NCBI GenBank assembly: GCA_027025615.1
Contig: JALVQM010000504.1
Coordinates: 1-8,073, forward strand
Reading direction: 5' to 3'
From: Desulfobacteraceae bacterium
GTDB taxonomy: Bacteria; Desulfobacterota; Desulfobacteria; Desulfobacterales; Desulfosarcinaceae
DNA: 8,073 bases
The notes below the pieces were generated by a model, which was not told where the DNA came from, did not search any database, and was given only the letters and a program-made list of their open reading frames with translations. This document shows positions 1 through 6,252 of the stretch, piece by piece; positions within the stretch are counted from its first letter, which is position 1; every line of letters begins with the position of its first letter. Both the position numbers and the translations under genes were made by a program.

Positions 1-2533
1 GTATGAATTCGGAAAAAAGACCAACATCACCGGCTGTTTCCGGTTCGCCGTTGCGGGCCTTCAATCTGCTGTAAGCCTGGAAAAATTCTTCAACCGCGCC
101 CTGCTGGGCAACCGGATCTGCAATGAACAACTGGACCGTTTCCACCAGGGCCGAAGGTTGGCCATTATCAATCACTGCCCTGGTACAATTGTGACCAGCC
201 TCCTGACGGGCAGCAAATTGCTTGATCATCTCAATCGGAACCGTTCTTATAAGTTCGGTCAGGGTGGTTTGATCCATTTTCAACAGACCATCATCGATCA
301 TGGTCTGCATCCCGTTATCAAGGGCCATCTGCTTGATTTCGCTTTCACTTGCCCCCCGGCTCAACGCCAGTGCAATATCCCGGTTAACCTCGAAAAGCTC
401 TGAAATCAGGGTGCGCCCGTTGAATCCCGTGTAACCACATGCCCGGCAGCCTACTCCCCGGTAAAAAGTAATATCCTCCGGCAGTTGCGAAAAAAACAGG
501 CACCATTCGTCTTCCGGCGGCCGGTAGGGCCGTTTGCACTTATCGCAAATCCTGCGTACCAGACGCTGGGCCAAAACCCCCAACAGGCTCGCACCGATCT
601 GGTTGTGATCGATTTGAAGGTCGCGCAGTCTGGTAACCGCACTTACGGCATCATTGGTATGCAGAGTGCTGAGCAGCAGGTGACCTGTCTGGGCGGCATC
701 AAAAGCGATACCGGCGGTCTCTTCGTCACGAATTTCACCTACCAGGATAACATCCGGATCAAGGCGCAGAAAAGAGCGCAACAGGCGGGCAAAGTTAAGG
801 CCGATCTTGGGCTTGATCTGGGTCTGCATGATACCCGGGAAACTGTACTCAATTGGATCTTCTGCGGTTATAATTTTTATTCCCGGGTTGTAAATATATC
901 GCAGGGCGGCATAGAGAGTAGAAGATTTGCCGCTTCCGGTGGGCCCGGAGACCAGGATCATCCCGGCCGAGCTTTTAAAAAGCCGCTTCAAAGGGGCAAG
1001 CACGTGTTCCGAATGGTTTAAATTCTCCAGCCCAACCTGGGCCTTGCGCGGATCGAGAATCCGAATGGTAACGTTTTCGCCGACGATGGCCGGACATGTG
1101 GCCACCCGGAAATCAAGGTCGAAAGTTCGTTCGCTCACCCTGTCGTTATAACTTACGCGGAATACTCCATCCTGGGGCAGCCGCTTTTCAGCTATGTCCA
1201 GATTGGAAAGAACCTTGATCCTGGAAATGATTGCCCCGGGCATCTCCTGGAGCTTTTTTTTCAGCCAGTCTATCTCAGGTTCCTTGCAAACCCCGTCCAT
1301 CCTGTAGCGCAGGCGCACCCCGTTACGGTCCTGTTCCAGGTGAATATCACTGGCACCGTTGACAATTCCGTACTTTATGATGAAATCGACCACCTGTTCG
1401 GTGAGCATGTCGGCACCTCCGTAAAGGTTGACATGCCCTTTTTCTACCTTGTCCTCCTTGAGATCGATTTCAACCAGCTCAATACCCTGCTGCTTGGCTG
1501 CCACCTGGGAAGACATGGCGGCCTGATCACGCTTGCGGTAGAGAAATTCGAAAAGGGACTTGAATTTCTCTTCGGTGATGAGTACCGGCTCAATACGCAG
1601 CTCCGGATACATGGGCCCTAGATCACCCAGGGATTTAAGGCTTTCAGGATCGGCAAAAGCCACCTTAAGGACCTTGTTCCGTAATTCCAGGGGCAGTAAT
1701 TTGTTTTTTCTGGCGTACTTTTCACTTACTATGGCAGACAAGGTTCGGCGTTGGATGGTATCGAAAGCAAAACCGGCCAGCCCGCGAAAAGGTACATTGT
1801 ATTGGCGGCCAAGGGCCAGGTAAAGCTGCTCGGAAGTAATATAGCCTTTATCACACAGGATCTTGCCCAACTTACGGCCGGTGCTTTTCTGTTCCAGCAA
1901 AGCATCCTTGAACTGTTGTTCGGTGATCAGTCCCTGCTTGACAAGGATCTGGCCCAACTTCAACTGCTTGCCGTATTTCTGCAGGATATAGTTCAGCTCC
2001 TCAGGGTTGATAAGGCCGCTTTCGCAAACGATTTCACCCAGGGTACGGCTGCCGGATTTGATCGCCGTAATGTAGTCCAGGTCAGATTCGCTGATCATTC
2101 CCAGGCGGTAGGCAAGCTCGCCCAGCTTCACTCCCTCGGCCTGTTCTTTTAAAAATTCCTCAAGCTGCTGTCTCGTGAGCAGCCCCCTGCGTATCAGTAC
2201 CTGGCCCAGGAATTCGTCGGGACGCTTGACCCGCAGGCAGCTTTCAAGTTGCTCGGCAGAAATCAGCCCCTTTTCAAGGATAAGACGTCCCAGATGGCGA
2301 CGCAGGTCGGGATGGTTGAGCAGGATATCGAGCTGCTCCTTGTCCACGAGACCTTTCTGGAGCATCAGCTCGCCCATGGGCAACATGGACTCGGCGGCCT
2401 CTTTTTCCTGGATTTCCAGGGCCCGCTGCAAATCTGCGTTGCTGATGAATCCTTCTTTGATCAAAAGCTCACCTACCCGGAGGTTGAAGCCCTGGAGAGA
2501 TGATTCGGTTTTACTGGATTTGTTTTTCGGCAT
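1..2533 (-). CDS. GspE/PilB/MshE-family secretion or type IV pilus assembly ATPase, 3' end cut off by window
   Basis: This frame is open from an ATG at 2533 to the window edge without a stop, giving 844 visible codons. The family are cytoplasmic hexameric ATPases that power type IV pilus extension or type II secretion. Residues 19-244 hold eight MshEN-type half-motifs. Residues about 245-335 continue as the usual N-terminal domain. The ATPase core follows: SDIHLE near 395, Walker A GPTGSGKS at 530-537, Asp box ITAEDPIEY at 555-563, Walker B DPDVILVGEIRD at 592-603 and His box GHLLLSTLHTND at 617-628. Two CxxC pairs (C663/C666 and C696/C699) form the zinc site of GspE and PilB. The family normally ends near residue 766, but here the frame runs on for 78 or more residues of unrecognised sequence. 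The start is supported by AGGGAA at 2543-2548, nine bases upstream, and by the first repeat beginning soon after. The family assignment is firm. Whether it is PilB, GspE or MshE is not decided, because no pilin, pilC or gsp neighbour is visible. Confidence 0.95.
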   Translation of the reverse strand, partial: MPKNKSSKTESSLQGFNLRVGELLIKEGFISNADLQRALEIQEKEAAESMLPMGELMLQKGLVDKEQLDILLNHPDLRRHLGRLILEKGLISAEQLESCLRVKRPDEFLGQVLIRRGLLTRQQLEEFLKEQAEGVKLGELAYRLGMISESDLDYITAIKSGSRTLGEIVCESGLINPEELNYILQKYGKQLKLGQILVKQGLITEQQFKDALLEQKSTGRKLGKILCDKGYITSEQLYLALGRQYNVPFRGLAGFAFDTIQRRTLSAIVSEKYARKNKLLPLELRNKVLKVAFADPESLKSLGDLGPMYPELRIEPVLITEEKFKSLFEFLYRKRDQAAMSSQVAAKQQGIELVEIDLKEDKVEKGHVNLYGGADMLTEQVVDFIIKYGIVNGASDIHLEQDRNGVRLRYRMDGVCKEPEIDWLKKKLQEMPGAIISRIKVLSNLDIAEKRLPQDGVFRVSYNDRVSERTFDLDFRVATCPAIVGENVTIRILDPRKAQVGLENLNHSEHVLAPLKRLFKSSAGMILVSGPTGSGKSSTLYAALRYIYNPGIKIITAEDPIEYSFPGIMQTQIKPKIGLNFARLLRSFLRLDPDVILVGEIRDEETAGIAFDAAQTGHLLLSTLHTNDAVSAVTRLRDLQIDHNQIGASLLGVLAQRLVRRICDKCKRPYRPPEDEWCLFFSQLPEDITFYRGVGCRACGYTGFNGRTLISELFEVNRDIALALSRGASESEIKQMALDNGMQTMIDDGLLKMDQTTLTELIRTVPIEMIKQFAARQEAGHNCTRAVIDNGQPSALVETVQLFIADPVAQQGAVEEFFQAYSRLKARNGEPETAGDVGLFSEFI
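437..547 (-). other. Zinc-binding tetracysteine subdomain of the ATPase
   Basis: This stretch encodes residues 663-699 with CDKC at 663-666 and CRAC at 696-699, leaving 29 residues between the pairs. This is the C-terminal zinc module of GspE- and PilB-type ATPases and is absent from PilT-type retraction ATPases. It therefore supports an extension or secretion role rather than retraction. All four cysteines are present. Confidence 0.85.
1802..2479 (-). repeat. Eight tandem MshEN-type half-motifs (protein-level repeat, period about 28 codons)
   Basis: This part of the ATPase gene encodes residues 19-244. The pattern x-L-G-x-x-L-x-x-x-G-x-I-x-x-x-x-L occurs eight times. Its conserved first glycine falls at residues 21, 54, 82, 110, 138, 166, 194 and 223, so the spacing is 33, then five times 28, then 29 residues. 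The known MshEN c-di-GMP motif is two 24-residue units (R-L-G at the start, Q at the end) joined by five residues. Copies 7 and 8 (192-215 and 221-244) fit this layout exactly, except that lysine replaces the leading arginine. Copy 1 keeps both the arginine (R19) and the glutamine (Q42). Copies 2, 3, 5 and 6 lack both the leading arginine and the final glutamine, and copy 4 keeps only the glutamine (Q131). Nucleotide identity between copies is low, so the array is old rather than a recent slippage product. Confidence 0.85.
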
Positions 2534-2542
2534 GATTGAGGC

Positions 2543-2548
2543 TTCCCT
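2543..2548 (-). promoter_or_regulatory. Ribosome-binding site of the leftward ATPase gene
   Basis: Read on the minus strand this is AGGGAA, nine bases before the ATG at 2533. It is an imperfect but reasonable Shine-Dalgarno sequence, and it favours this ATG over the later in-frame methionines at residues 50 and 53, which would remove the first repeat. Confidence 0.55.
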
Positions 2549-2677
2549 GGAACGGTGACATCAGTGGTCGGCGTCGTTTCCCTGTTATACGGCTGTTATT
2601 TTCCATACCATGTTTTTGATTCAGCTTTCCAGTAACAACTTGTAAAAAATTCAAATTTAAAATCATTAAAATTAATA

Positions 2678-2690
2678 CCACTTTCTACCT
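2678..2690 (-). promoter_or_regulatory. Possible second MraZ-type site, inverted, facing the ATPase gene
   Basis: On the minus strand this reads AGGTAGAAAGTGG. It matches TGGTATAAAGTGG, the first two boxes of the mraZ operator at 2796-2808, at 11 of 13 positions. It lies 145-157 bases upstream of the ATPase start codon. Only two box-like units are present, and the first begins with A instead of T, so binding by MraZ is a guess. Confidence 0.3.
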
Positions 2691-2713
2691 CTTTTCTCCT
2701 CTATCATTAGCAT

Positions 2714-2747
2714 GTAAAATTATTGATAAATTTTTTAATAAAATTAC
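2714..2747. repeat. Imperfect AT-rich inverted repeat upstream of the mraZ promoter
   Basis: The arms GTAAAATTATT (2714-2724) and AATAAAATTAC (2737-2747) are complementary at 9 of 11 positions around a 12-base AT-rich centre. The repeat ends seven bases before the -35 element. It may be an operator, an UP-like A/T tract or a chance product of low complexity. Confidence 0.3.
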
Positions 2748-2754
2748 TTTTGGC

Positions 2755-2784
2755 TTGACTTTTTTATTCATAGCCCCTTATGAT
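2755..2784 (+). promoter_or_regulatory. Sigma-70-type promoter of the mraZ-dcw operon
   Basis: A -35 element TTGACT (2755-2760, 5 of 6 to consensus) and a -10 element TATGAT (2779-2784, 5 of 6) are separated by 18 bases. A/T-rich sequence lies immediately upstream. Transcription would begin near 2791, placing the whole MraZ operator in the first 30 or so transcribed bases, a position suited to repression. Confidence 0.7.
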
Positions 2785-2795
2785 GCCCATAATAG

Positions 2796-2820
2796 TGGTA
2801 TAAAGTGGAACATAATGGGG
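2796..2820 (+). promoter_or_regulatory. MraZ operator: three direct repeats at 10-bp spacing
   Basis: TGGTA (2796-2800), TGGAA (2806-2810) and TGGGG (2816-2820) are separated by exactly five bases each. Known MraZ operators consist of TGGG-type repeats with five-base spacers ahead of mraZ, so this is very probably the autoregulatory site of the operon. The third box doubles as the mraZ ribosome-binding site (GGGG, four bases before the ATG), so bound MraZ would cover both early transcript DNA and the translation start region. The first two boxes depart from TGGG, which suggests graded affinity. Confidence 0.75.
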
Positions 2821-2824
2821 AAAA

Positions 2825-3271
2825 ATGTTTCGAGGCAGCTCCTATCATACGATTGACACCAAGGGACGGATCGTCATTCCTTCCCGCTTCCGCAGTGTGT
2901 TGCAGGCCGGGGGAGGGGAAGCCGTGGTGCTTACCCGTCATTTCAAGTGTCTTTACGGTTATACCCTGGATGCGTGGAAAAACGTCGTTGATCGGATACT
3001 TAATGCTGCCGAGAAAAACGATACTGTAATCCGCTTCAACCGTTTCTTTATCGGTCAAAGCCAGGAATGTAGTCTGGACAAACAAAGCCGGGTACTGGTC
3101 CCCCCTGTTCTGCGCCAGTACGCCGAGCTTAGCAAAGACATAGTCCTGGTGGGTGTGTTGGACCATTTTGAAATCTGGTCACGGGAAAACTGGGACAAGG
3201 AAAGTGCGTTGATGGAAATGGAAATGAAGAAAGAGGAGGTGCGAACCCAGATAGCAAAGTTGGGGATTTGA
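2825..3271 (+). CDS. mraZ: Transcriptional regulator MraZ
   Basis: The product is 148 residues, the normal length. MraZ is a DNA-binding protein with two AbrB-like swapped-hairpin halves that forms a ring-shaped oligomer and regulates its own dcw operon. The start MFRG is the usual MraZ N-terminus. The two signature DxxxR motifs are DTKGR at 11-15 and DKQSR at 85-89, each followed by a hydrophobic-Pro stretch (IVIPSRFR; VLVPPVLR). The segment DIVLVGVLDHFEIWS at 105-119 is the conserved end of the second half. The C-terminus is a charged helix rich in Glu and Lys. It is the first gene of the operon and ends four bases before rsmH. Autorepression is inferred from the three-box operator just upstream. 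The identification is firm. Confidence 0.96.
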   Translation: MFRGSSYHTIDTKGRIVIPSRFRSVLQAGGGEAVVLTRHFKCLYGYTLDAWKNVVDRILNAAEKNDTVIRFNRFFIGQSQECSLDKQSRVLVPPVLRQYAELSKDIVLVGVLDHFEIWSRENWDKESALMEMEMKKEEVRTQIAKLGI

Positions 3272-3275
3272 TCCC

Positions 3276-4220
3276 ATGGCTTATCACCACGTCACCGCCA
3301 TGCTGCATGAAACGGTCGACCTGTTGGCCTGCAAATCCGGCGGAATTTACGTGGACGGCACTTTGGGCGGCTGCGGTCACGCAAAACTCATCTGCGAACG
3401 CATCATGCCTGCCGGACGCTTCATTGGGATCGACAAGGATGCCGATGCCATTTCCAACGCCCGGACGGCCCTGGCCCCCTTTGGGGACTTGGTTACTCTT
3501 ATCAGGGGTAACTATGCCCGAATGCAGGAATTGCTATCCGAAATCGGAATCACCGGGGTTAATGGAATCCTGCTGGACCTTGGATTGTCCCTGCACCAAC
3601 TGCTTGAAAGCGGACGGGGTTTTTCTTTTCAGAACGACGAGCCCCTGGACATGCGGATGGACACCCGCAAAAAGCCAACGGCTGGCGACCTTGTCAACAA
3701 GCTGAGTGCTGCTGAGCTTGCTTCCATTTTCAGAAACTACGGCCAGCAAAGTCATGCCAGGCAGGTGGCCGGCAAAATTGTAGCCGCCAGGCGCAGGGCA
3801 CCCATTACCACCAGCAGGCAGTTGGCCCGAATAGTGACAGCCGCCCTGGGCGGCCGGAAACGGAAAGCCGGACTCCATCCGGCAACCAAGGTATTCATGG
3901 CCTTACGGATAGCCGTTAACGCCGAGCTGGAAGATCTCGAATTTTTCCTGGAAAACGCTCTCGACCTGCTGGTACCGGGTGGACGCCTGTGCATCCTGGC
4001 GTTCCACTCCCTGGAAGACCGCATGGTCAAGCACAAATTCAAACAGTGGGCCACGGCCTGTCAGTGCCCGCCACAACTGCCCAGATGTGTTTGTGGTGGA
4101 AAACCCAGAGTAAAACTGTTGACGCCCAGGGTGCTGAGGCCCGGCAAGAAAGAAATACAACTCAACCCCATGGCCCGCAGCACCCGCTTGCGGGCCATCG
4201 AAAAAATACAGGACAGCTGA
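3276..4220 (+). CDS. rsmH: 16S rRNA m4C1402 methyltransferase RsmH (MraW)
   Basis: The product is 314 residues, typical for the family. RsmH uses S-adenosylmethionine to methylate N4 of C1402 in 16S rRNA, tuning the ribosomal P site. Visible motifs are the SAM-binding loop VDGTLGGCGHA (26-36), the acidic GIDKDADAI (51-59), ILLDLGLS (98-105), the substrate region GFSF then PLDMRMD (115-129), HPATKVFMALRIAVN (201-215), AFHSLEDR (242-249) and the cysteine cluster C262/C264/C271/C273. NPMARSTRLRAIEK (297-310) is the family's C-terminal signature. Some positions are unusual: HVTAML replaces the common HxPVLL near the start, and YGQQSHAR at 155-162 replaces the usual GEER-type motif. GGGGA at 3262-3266 is a ribosome-binding site nine bases before the ATG, inside the end of mraZ. 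The identification is firm. Confidence 0.95.
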   Translation: MAYHHVTAMLHETVDLLACKSGGIYVDGTLGGCGHAKLICERIMPAGRFIGIDKDADAISNARTALAPFGDLVTLIRGNYARMQELLSEIGITGVNGILLDLGLSLHQLLESGRGFSFQNDEPLDMRMDTRKKPTAGDLVNKLSAAELASIFRNYGQQSHARQVAGKIVAARRRAPITTSRQLARIVTAALGGRKRKAGLHPATKVFMALRIAVNAELEDLEFFLENALDLLVPGGRLCILAFHSLEDRMVKHKFKQWATACQCPPQLPRCVCGGKPRVKLLTPRVLRPGKKEIQLNPMARSTRLRAIEKIQDS

Positions 4221-4225
4221 AACCG

Positions 4226-4528
4226 ATGACCGCAAAGGCTAATCGCAAACTCAAGTCTCCCCAGCGGCCCATGACCGTCACATGGGCGGTAATCATCTGC
4301 CTGTTGGTCATGGAATTGTTTTTCTACGCCTGGTGCCGGGTGCAATGTATCAATACCGGTTACCAGATAGACGCCCAGCGTCAACGCCATAAACGATTGA
4401 CCAGCCTGGAAAACGAACTCAAAGTTGAACTGACCAGGCTAAAAGCCCCGGAACGCATCCGCCAACTGGCTGAAAACCAGCTTGGCCTGATCGTGCCCGG
4501 GCCTGACAAAACGGTGGTATTACCGTGA
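4226..4528 (+). CDS. ftsL: Cell division protein FtsL
   Basis: The product is a 100-residue bitopic membrane protein. A short basic cytoplasmic tail (KANRKLK and QRP) precedes one membrane segment at about 18-36. A periplasmic coiled coil rich in charged residues and leucines spans about 47-83. The end, ENQLGLIVPGPDKTVVLP, resembles the usual FtsL finish. FtsL partners FtsB and FtsQ and helps activate FtsW/FtsI at the septum. FtsL sequences are poorly conserved, so the call rests on size, topology and its place between rsmH and ftsI. The open frame extends far upstream inside rsmH, but the ATG at 4226, five bases after the rsmH stop, gives the expected length. The ribosome-binding site is weak (AGGA at 4210-4213), suggesting coupling to rsmH translation. 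The ATG at 4271 would leave almost no cytoplasmic tail. Confidence 0.88.
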   Translation: MTAKANRKLKSPQRPMTVTWAVIICLLVMELFFYAWCRVQCINTGYQIDAQRQRHKRLTSLENELKVELTRLKAPERIRQLAENQLGLIVPGPDKTVVLP

Positions 4529-6252
4529 CAAGGAGAAAGACAGACAAAAAGGCCAGGCGCAACCTGCTGGTTGCAGTCATTTTCATCATCTGGCTGGGTG
4601 CGGTTGGGGTACGTGCCGGCTATCTCCAGCTTTACAAGGGACCCAGTCTTTCCCGGCGGGCGGCCAGCGAATATGAAAAACAGGTGGTAGCCATGGGCAA
4701 GCGGGGCACAATATACGACCGCCGCCACCAGCCCATGGCCGTCAGCCTGGAAGCGGTGTCCATCGCAGCCCATCCCGGCCAGGTAGATCAACCGGCGGCT
4801 CTTGCCCGGGCCATTGCCAAAATCTTGCATTGTGACCGTCGCAGCCTGCAGCGCAGGCTGGCCTCCGGCCAGAGTTTTGTCTGGCTCAAACGCCAGGTTC
4901 CATCCCGGCAGGCGGCCGAAATCGCCGCCCTGGACTTCAAGGGCCTTGTCTTTGTTCCTGACAGGGCACGGGTTTATCCCAACAAGAACCTGGCCGGCCA
5001 GGTTATCGGCTTTACCGGAATAGACGGTCACGGGCTTGAGGGACTGGAATTCATCTTCGATGACCAGCTCAGCGGCGGCAGCCAGACCATAACGATTCTC
5101 AAAGACGGTAAAGGGCGCCGATTCGAAACCGATATAAGCGGCATAAGGTCCGGCAACGATCTGGTGCTGACCATTGACCGTCAGATCCAGTTCATTGCCG
5201 AGCAAGCCGTTGCAACCGCTTCCCGCAAGTTTGCAGCCCGTTCCGCCATGGCGCTTGTCATGGTGCCGTCCAGCGGGGAAATCCTGGCCCTGGCCCACTG
5301 GCCGTTTTTCAATCCCAACGATTTCAGGCGTTACACTCCCCAGGTATGGCGTAACCGGGCCATTACTGATCCTTTCGAGCCGGGTTCCACGATGAAAATT
5401 TTCAGTGCCGCTGCAGCCCTGGAAACCGGGTCAAGCGCTGTCAACACTATTTATTACTGCGAAAACGGCGCCCTTCGCATAGGCCGCGAGACAATTCACG
5501 ACACCAAAGGCCACGGCTGGCTTTCACTGCAACAGATAGTCAAGTACTCCAGCAATATCGGAACTTACAAGGTAGCCCAGAAGATCGGTGCCCAGAGCCT
5601 TTACAATTACCTGAGGGCCTTTGGTTTCGGAGAAAAAACAAAAGTGGAATGCCCTGGTGAATCAGCAGGAGCCTTGCCGTATTATAAGCGCTGGAAACCC
5701 TTCGATACCGGCTCCATAGCTTTCGGCCAGGGGATTTCCGTAACCGCCCTGCAACTATTAAGCGCGGCAGCGGCCCTGGCCAACAACGGCCTTTTGATGC
5801 AACCCCATATCGTCAAGGCCATAGTCGATCCCAACGGGCGACCGGTAAAAACTTTCGCCCCCCGGCCCCTGCGCCAGGTGGTTTCAACCCGCACCGCCCG
5901 AACCGTACGCCGGATCATGAAAACAGTGATCACCAAGGGGGGCACGGGCACCCTTGCAGCCCTGGAGGGCTACAGTGTTTGCGGCAAGACCGGCACCGCA
6001 CAGAAAGTTGACCGCAACGGCTATGCAGACGGCCGCTACGTAGCCTCTTTTGTCGGCTTTGCGCCGGTCGAAAAGCCCCGTATAGCCGTCCTGGTAGTAA
6101 TTGATGAACCCAAAAAGGAACATTACGGCGGAACCGTGGCAGCACCGGCTTTCCGCAGAATTGTCTCGGAAACCTTGAGTTACCTGAACGTGCCGCCGGC
6201 AGGCAAGCGGCCGATTCTGACCGTTTCCCGCAAAACCGGAGTGCAAGGATGA
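4525..6252 (+). CDS. ftsI: Septal peptidoglycan transpeptidase FtsI (penicillin-binding protein 3)
   Basis: The 575-residue product is a class B penicillin-binding protein that cross-links septal peptidoglycan in the periplasm together with FtsW. A basic N-terminus (TRRKTDKKARR) precedes one membrane anchor at about 13-33. The pedestal or dimerisation domain follows from about 50 (GKRGTIYDRRHQPMA at 58-72) to about 205. The transpeptidase domain spans about 240-555 with all three active-site motifs: STMK at 288-291 (nucleophile S288), SSN at 342-344 and KTG at 488-490. There are no PASTA domains, so it is FtsI rather than SpoVD-like. The start is GTG at 4525, overlapping the ftsL stop as GTGA. 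An in-frame TGA at 4504 excludes longer forms, and no other normal start lies before the membrane anchor. No strong ribosome-binding site is visible, which points to translational coupling with ftsL. Confidence 0.95.
   Translation: MTRRKTDKKARRNLLVAVIFIIWLGAVGVRAGYLQLYKGPSLSRRAASEYEKQVVAMGKRGTIYDRRHQPMAVSLEAVSIAAHPGQVDQPAALARAIAKILHCDRRSLQRRLASGQSFVWLKRQVPSRQAAEIAALDFKGLVFVPDRARVYPNKNLAGQVIGFTGIDGHGLEGLEFIFDDQLSGGSQTITILKDGKGRRFETDISGIRSGNDLVLTIDRQIQFIAEQAVATASRKFAARSAMALVMVPSSGEILALAHWPFFNPNDFRRYTPQVWRNRAITDPFEPGSTMKIFSAAAALETGSSAVNTIYYCENGALRIGRETIHDTKGHGWLSLQQIVKYSSNIGTYKVAQKIGAQSLYNYLRAFGFGEKTKVECPGESAGALPYYKRWKPFDTGSIAFGQGISVTALQLLSAAAALANNGLLMQPHIVKAIVDPNGRPVKTFAPRPLRQVVSTRTARTVRRIMKTVITKGGTGTLAALEGYSVCGKTGTAQKVDRNGYADGRYVASFVGFAPVEKPRIAVLVVIDEPKKEHYGGTVAAPAFRRIVSETLSYLNVPPAGKRPILTVSRKTGVQG

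Larger units (their letters stand above)
2534..2824. other. Divergent AT-rich intergenic control region
   Basis: The 291 bases between the leftward ATPase gene and rightward mraZ contain no supportable gene. About 2640-2770 is strongly AT-rich against GC-rich genes on both sides. The right end holds the mraZ promoter and operator, annotated separately. I found no convincing -35/-10 pair for the leftward gene and no intrinsic terminator. Confidence 0.8.

Noticed and set aside
1802..2479. Direct DNA repeats or a CRISPR-like array in the periodic region
   Set aside because: The 84-base periodicity is visible only at protein level. The nucleotide copies are too diverged for a CRISPR array or recent duplication, and the region is one continuous coding frame.
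158..2558. Several plus-strand open frames of 70-180 codons opposite the ATPase gene
   Set aside because: The minus-strand frame is continuous over 844 codons with all ATPase motifs in order, so these are shadow frames. Their apparent repetitiveness mirrors the eight-copy repeat on the other strand.
2534..2720. A promoter for the leftward ATPase gene
   Set aside because: I scanned the minus strand for TTGACA/TATAAT-like pairs and for a sigma-54 GG/GC pair. The candidates (TTTACA with TGAATC; TGGTATTAA as an extended -10) lacked a good partner element, so none is annotated.
2534..2824. A small RNA, riboswitch or terminator in the intergenic region
   Set aside because: No GC-rich hairpin followed by a T run and no recognisable riboswitch core was found. 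The AT richness fits a divergent promoter region.
3989..4225. Longer form of FtsL starting inside rsmH (up to 179 residues)
   Set aside because: The extra part overlaps the conserved C-terminal RsmH coding region in another frame and reads as low-complexity shadow sequence. The ATG at 4226 gives the usual FtsL size and topology.
4381..5298. A 305-codon open frame on the minus strand across ftsL and ftsI
   Set aside because: It lies wholly antisense to two confidently identified genes, has no recognisable domain, and is expected from the codon bias of the GC-rich sense strand.
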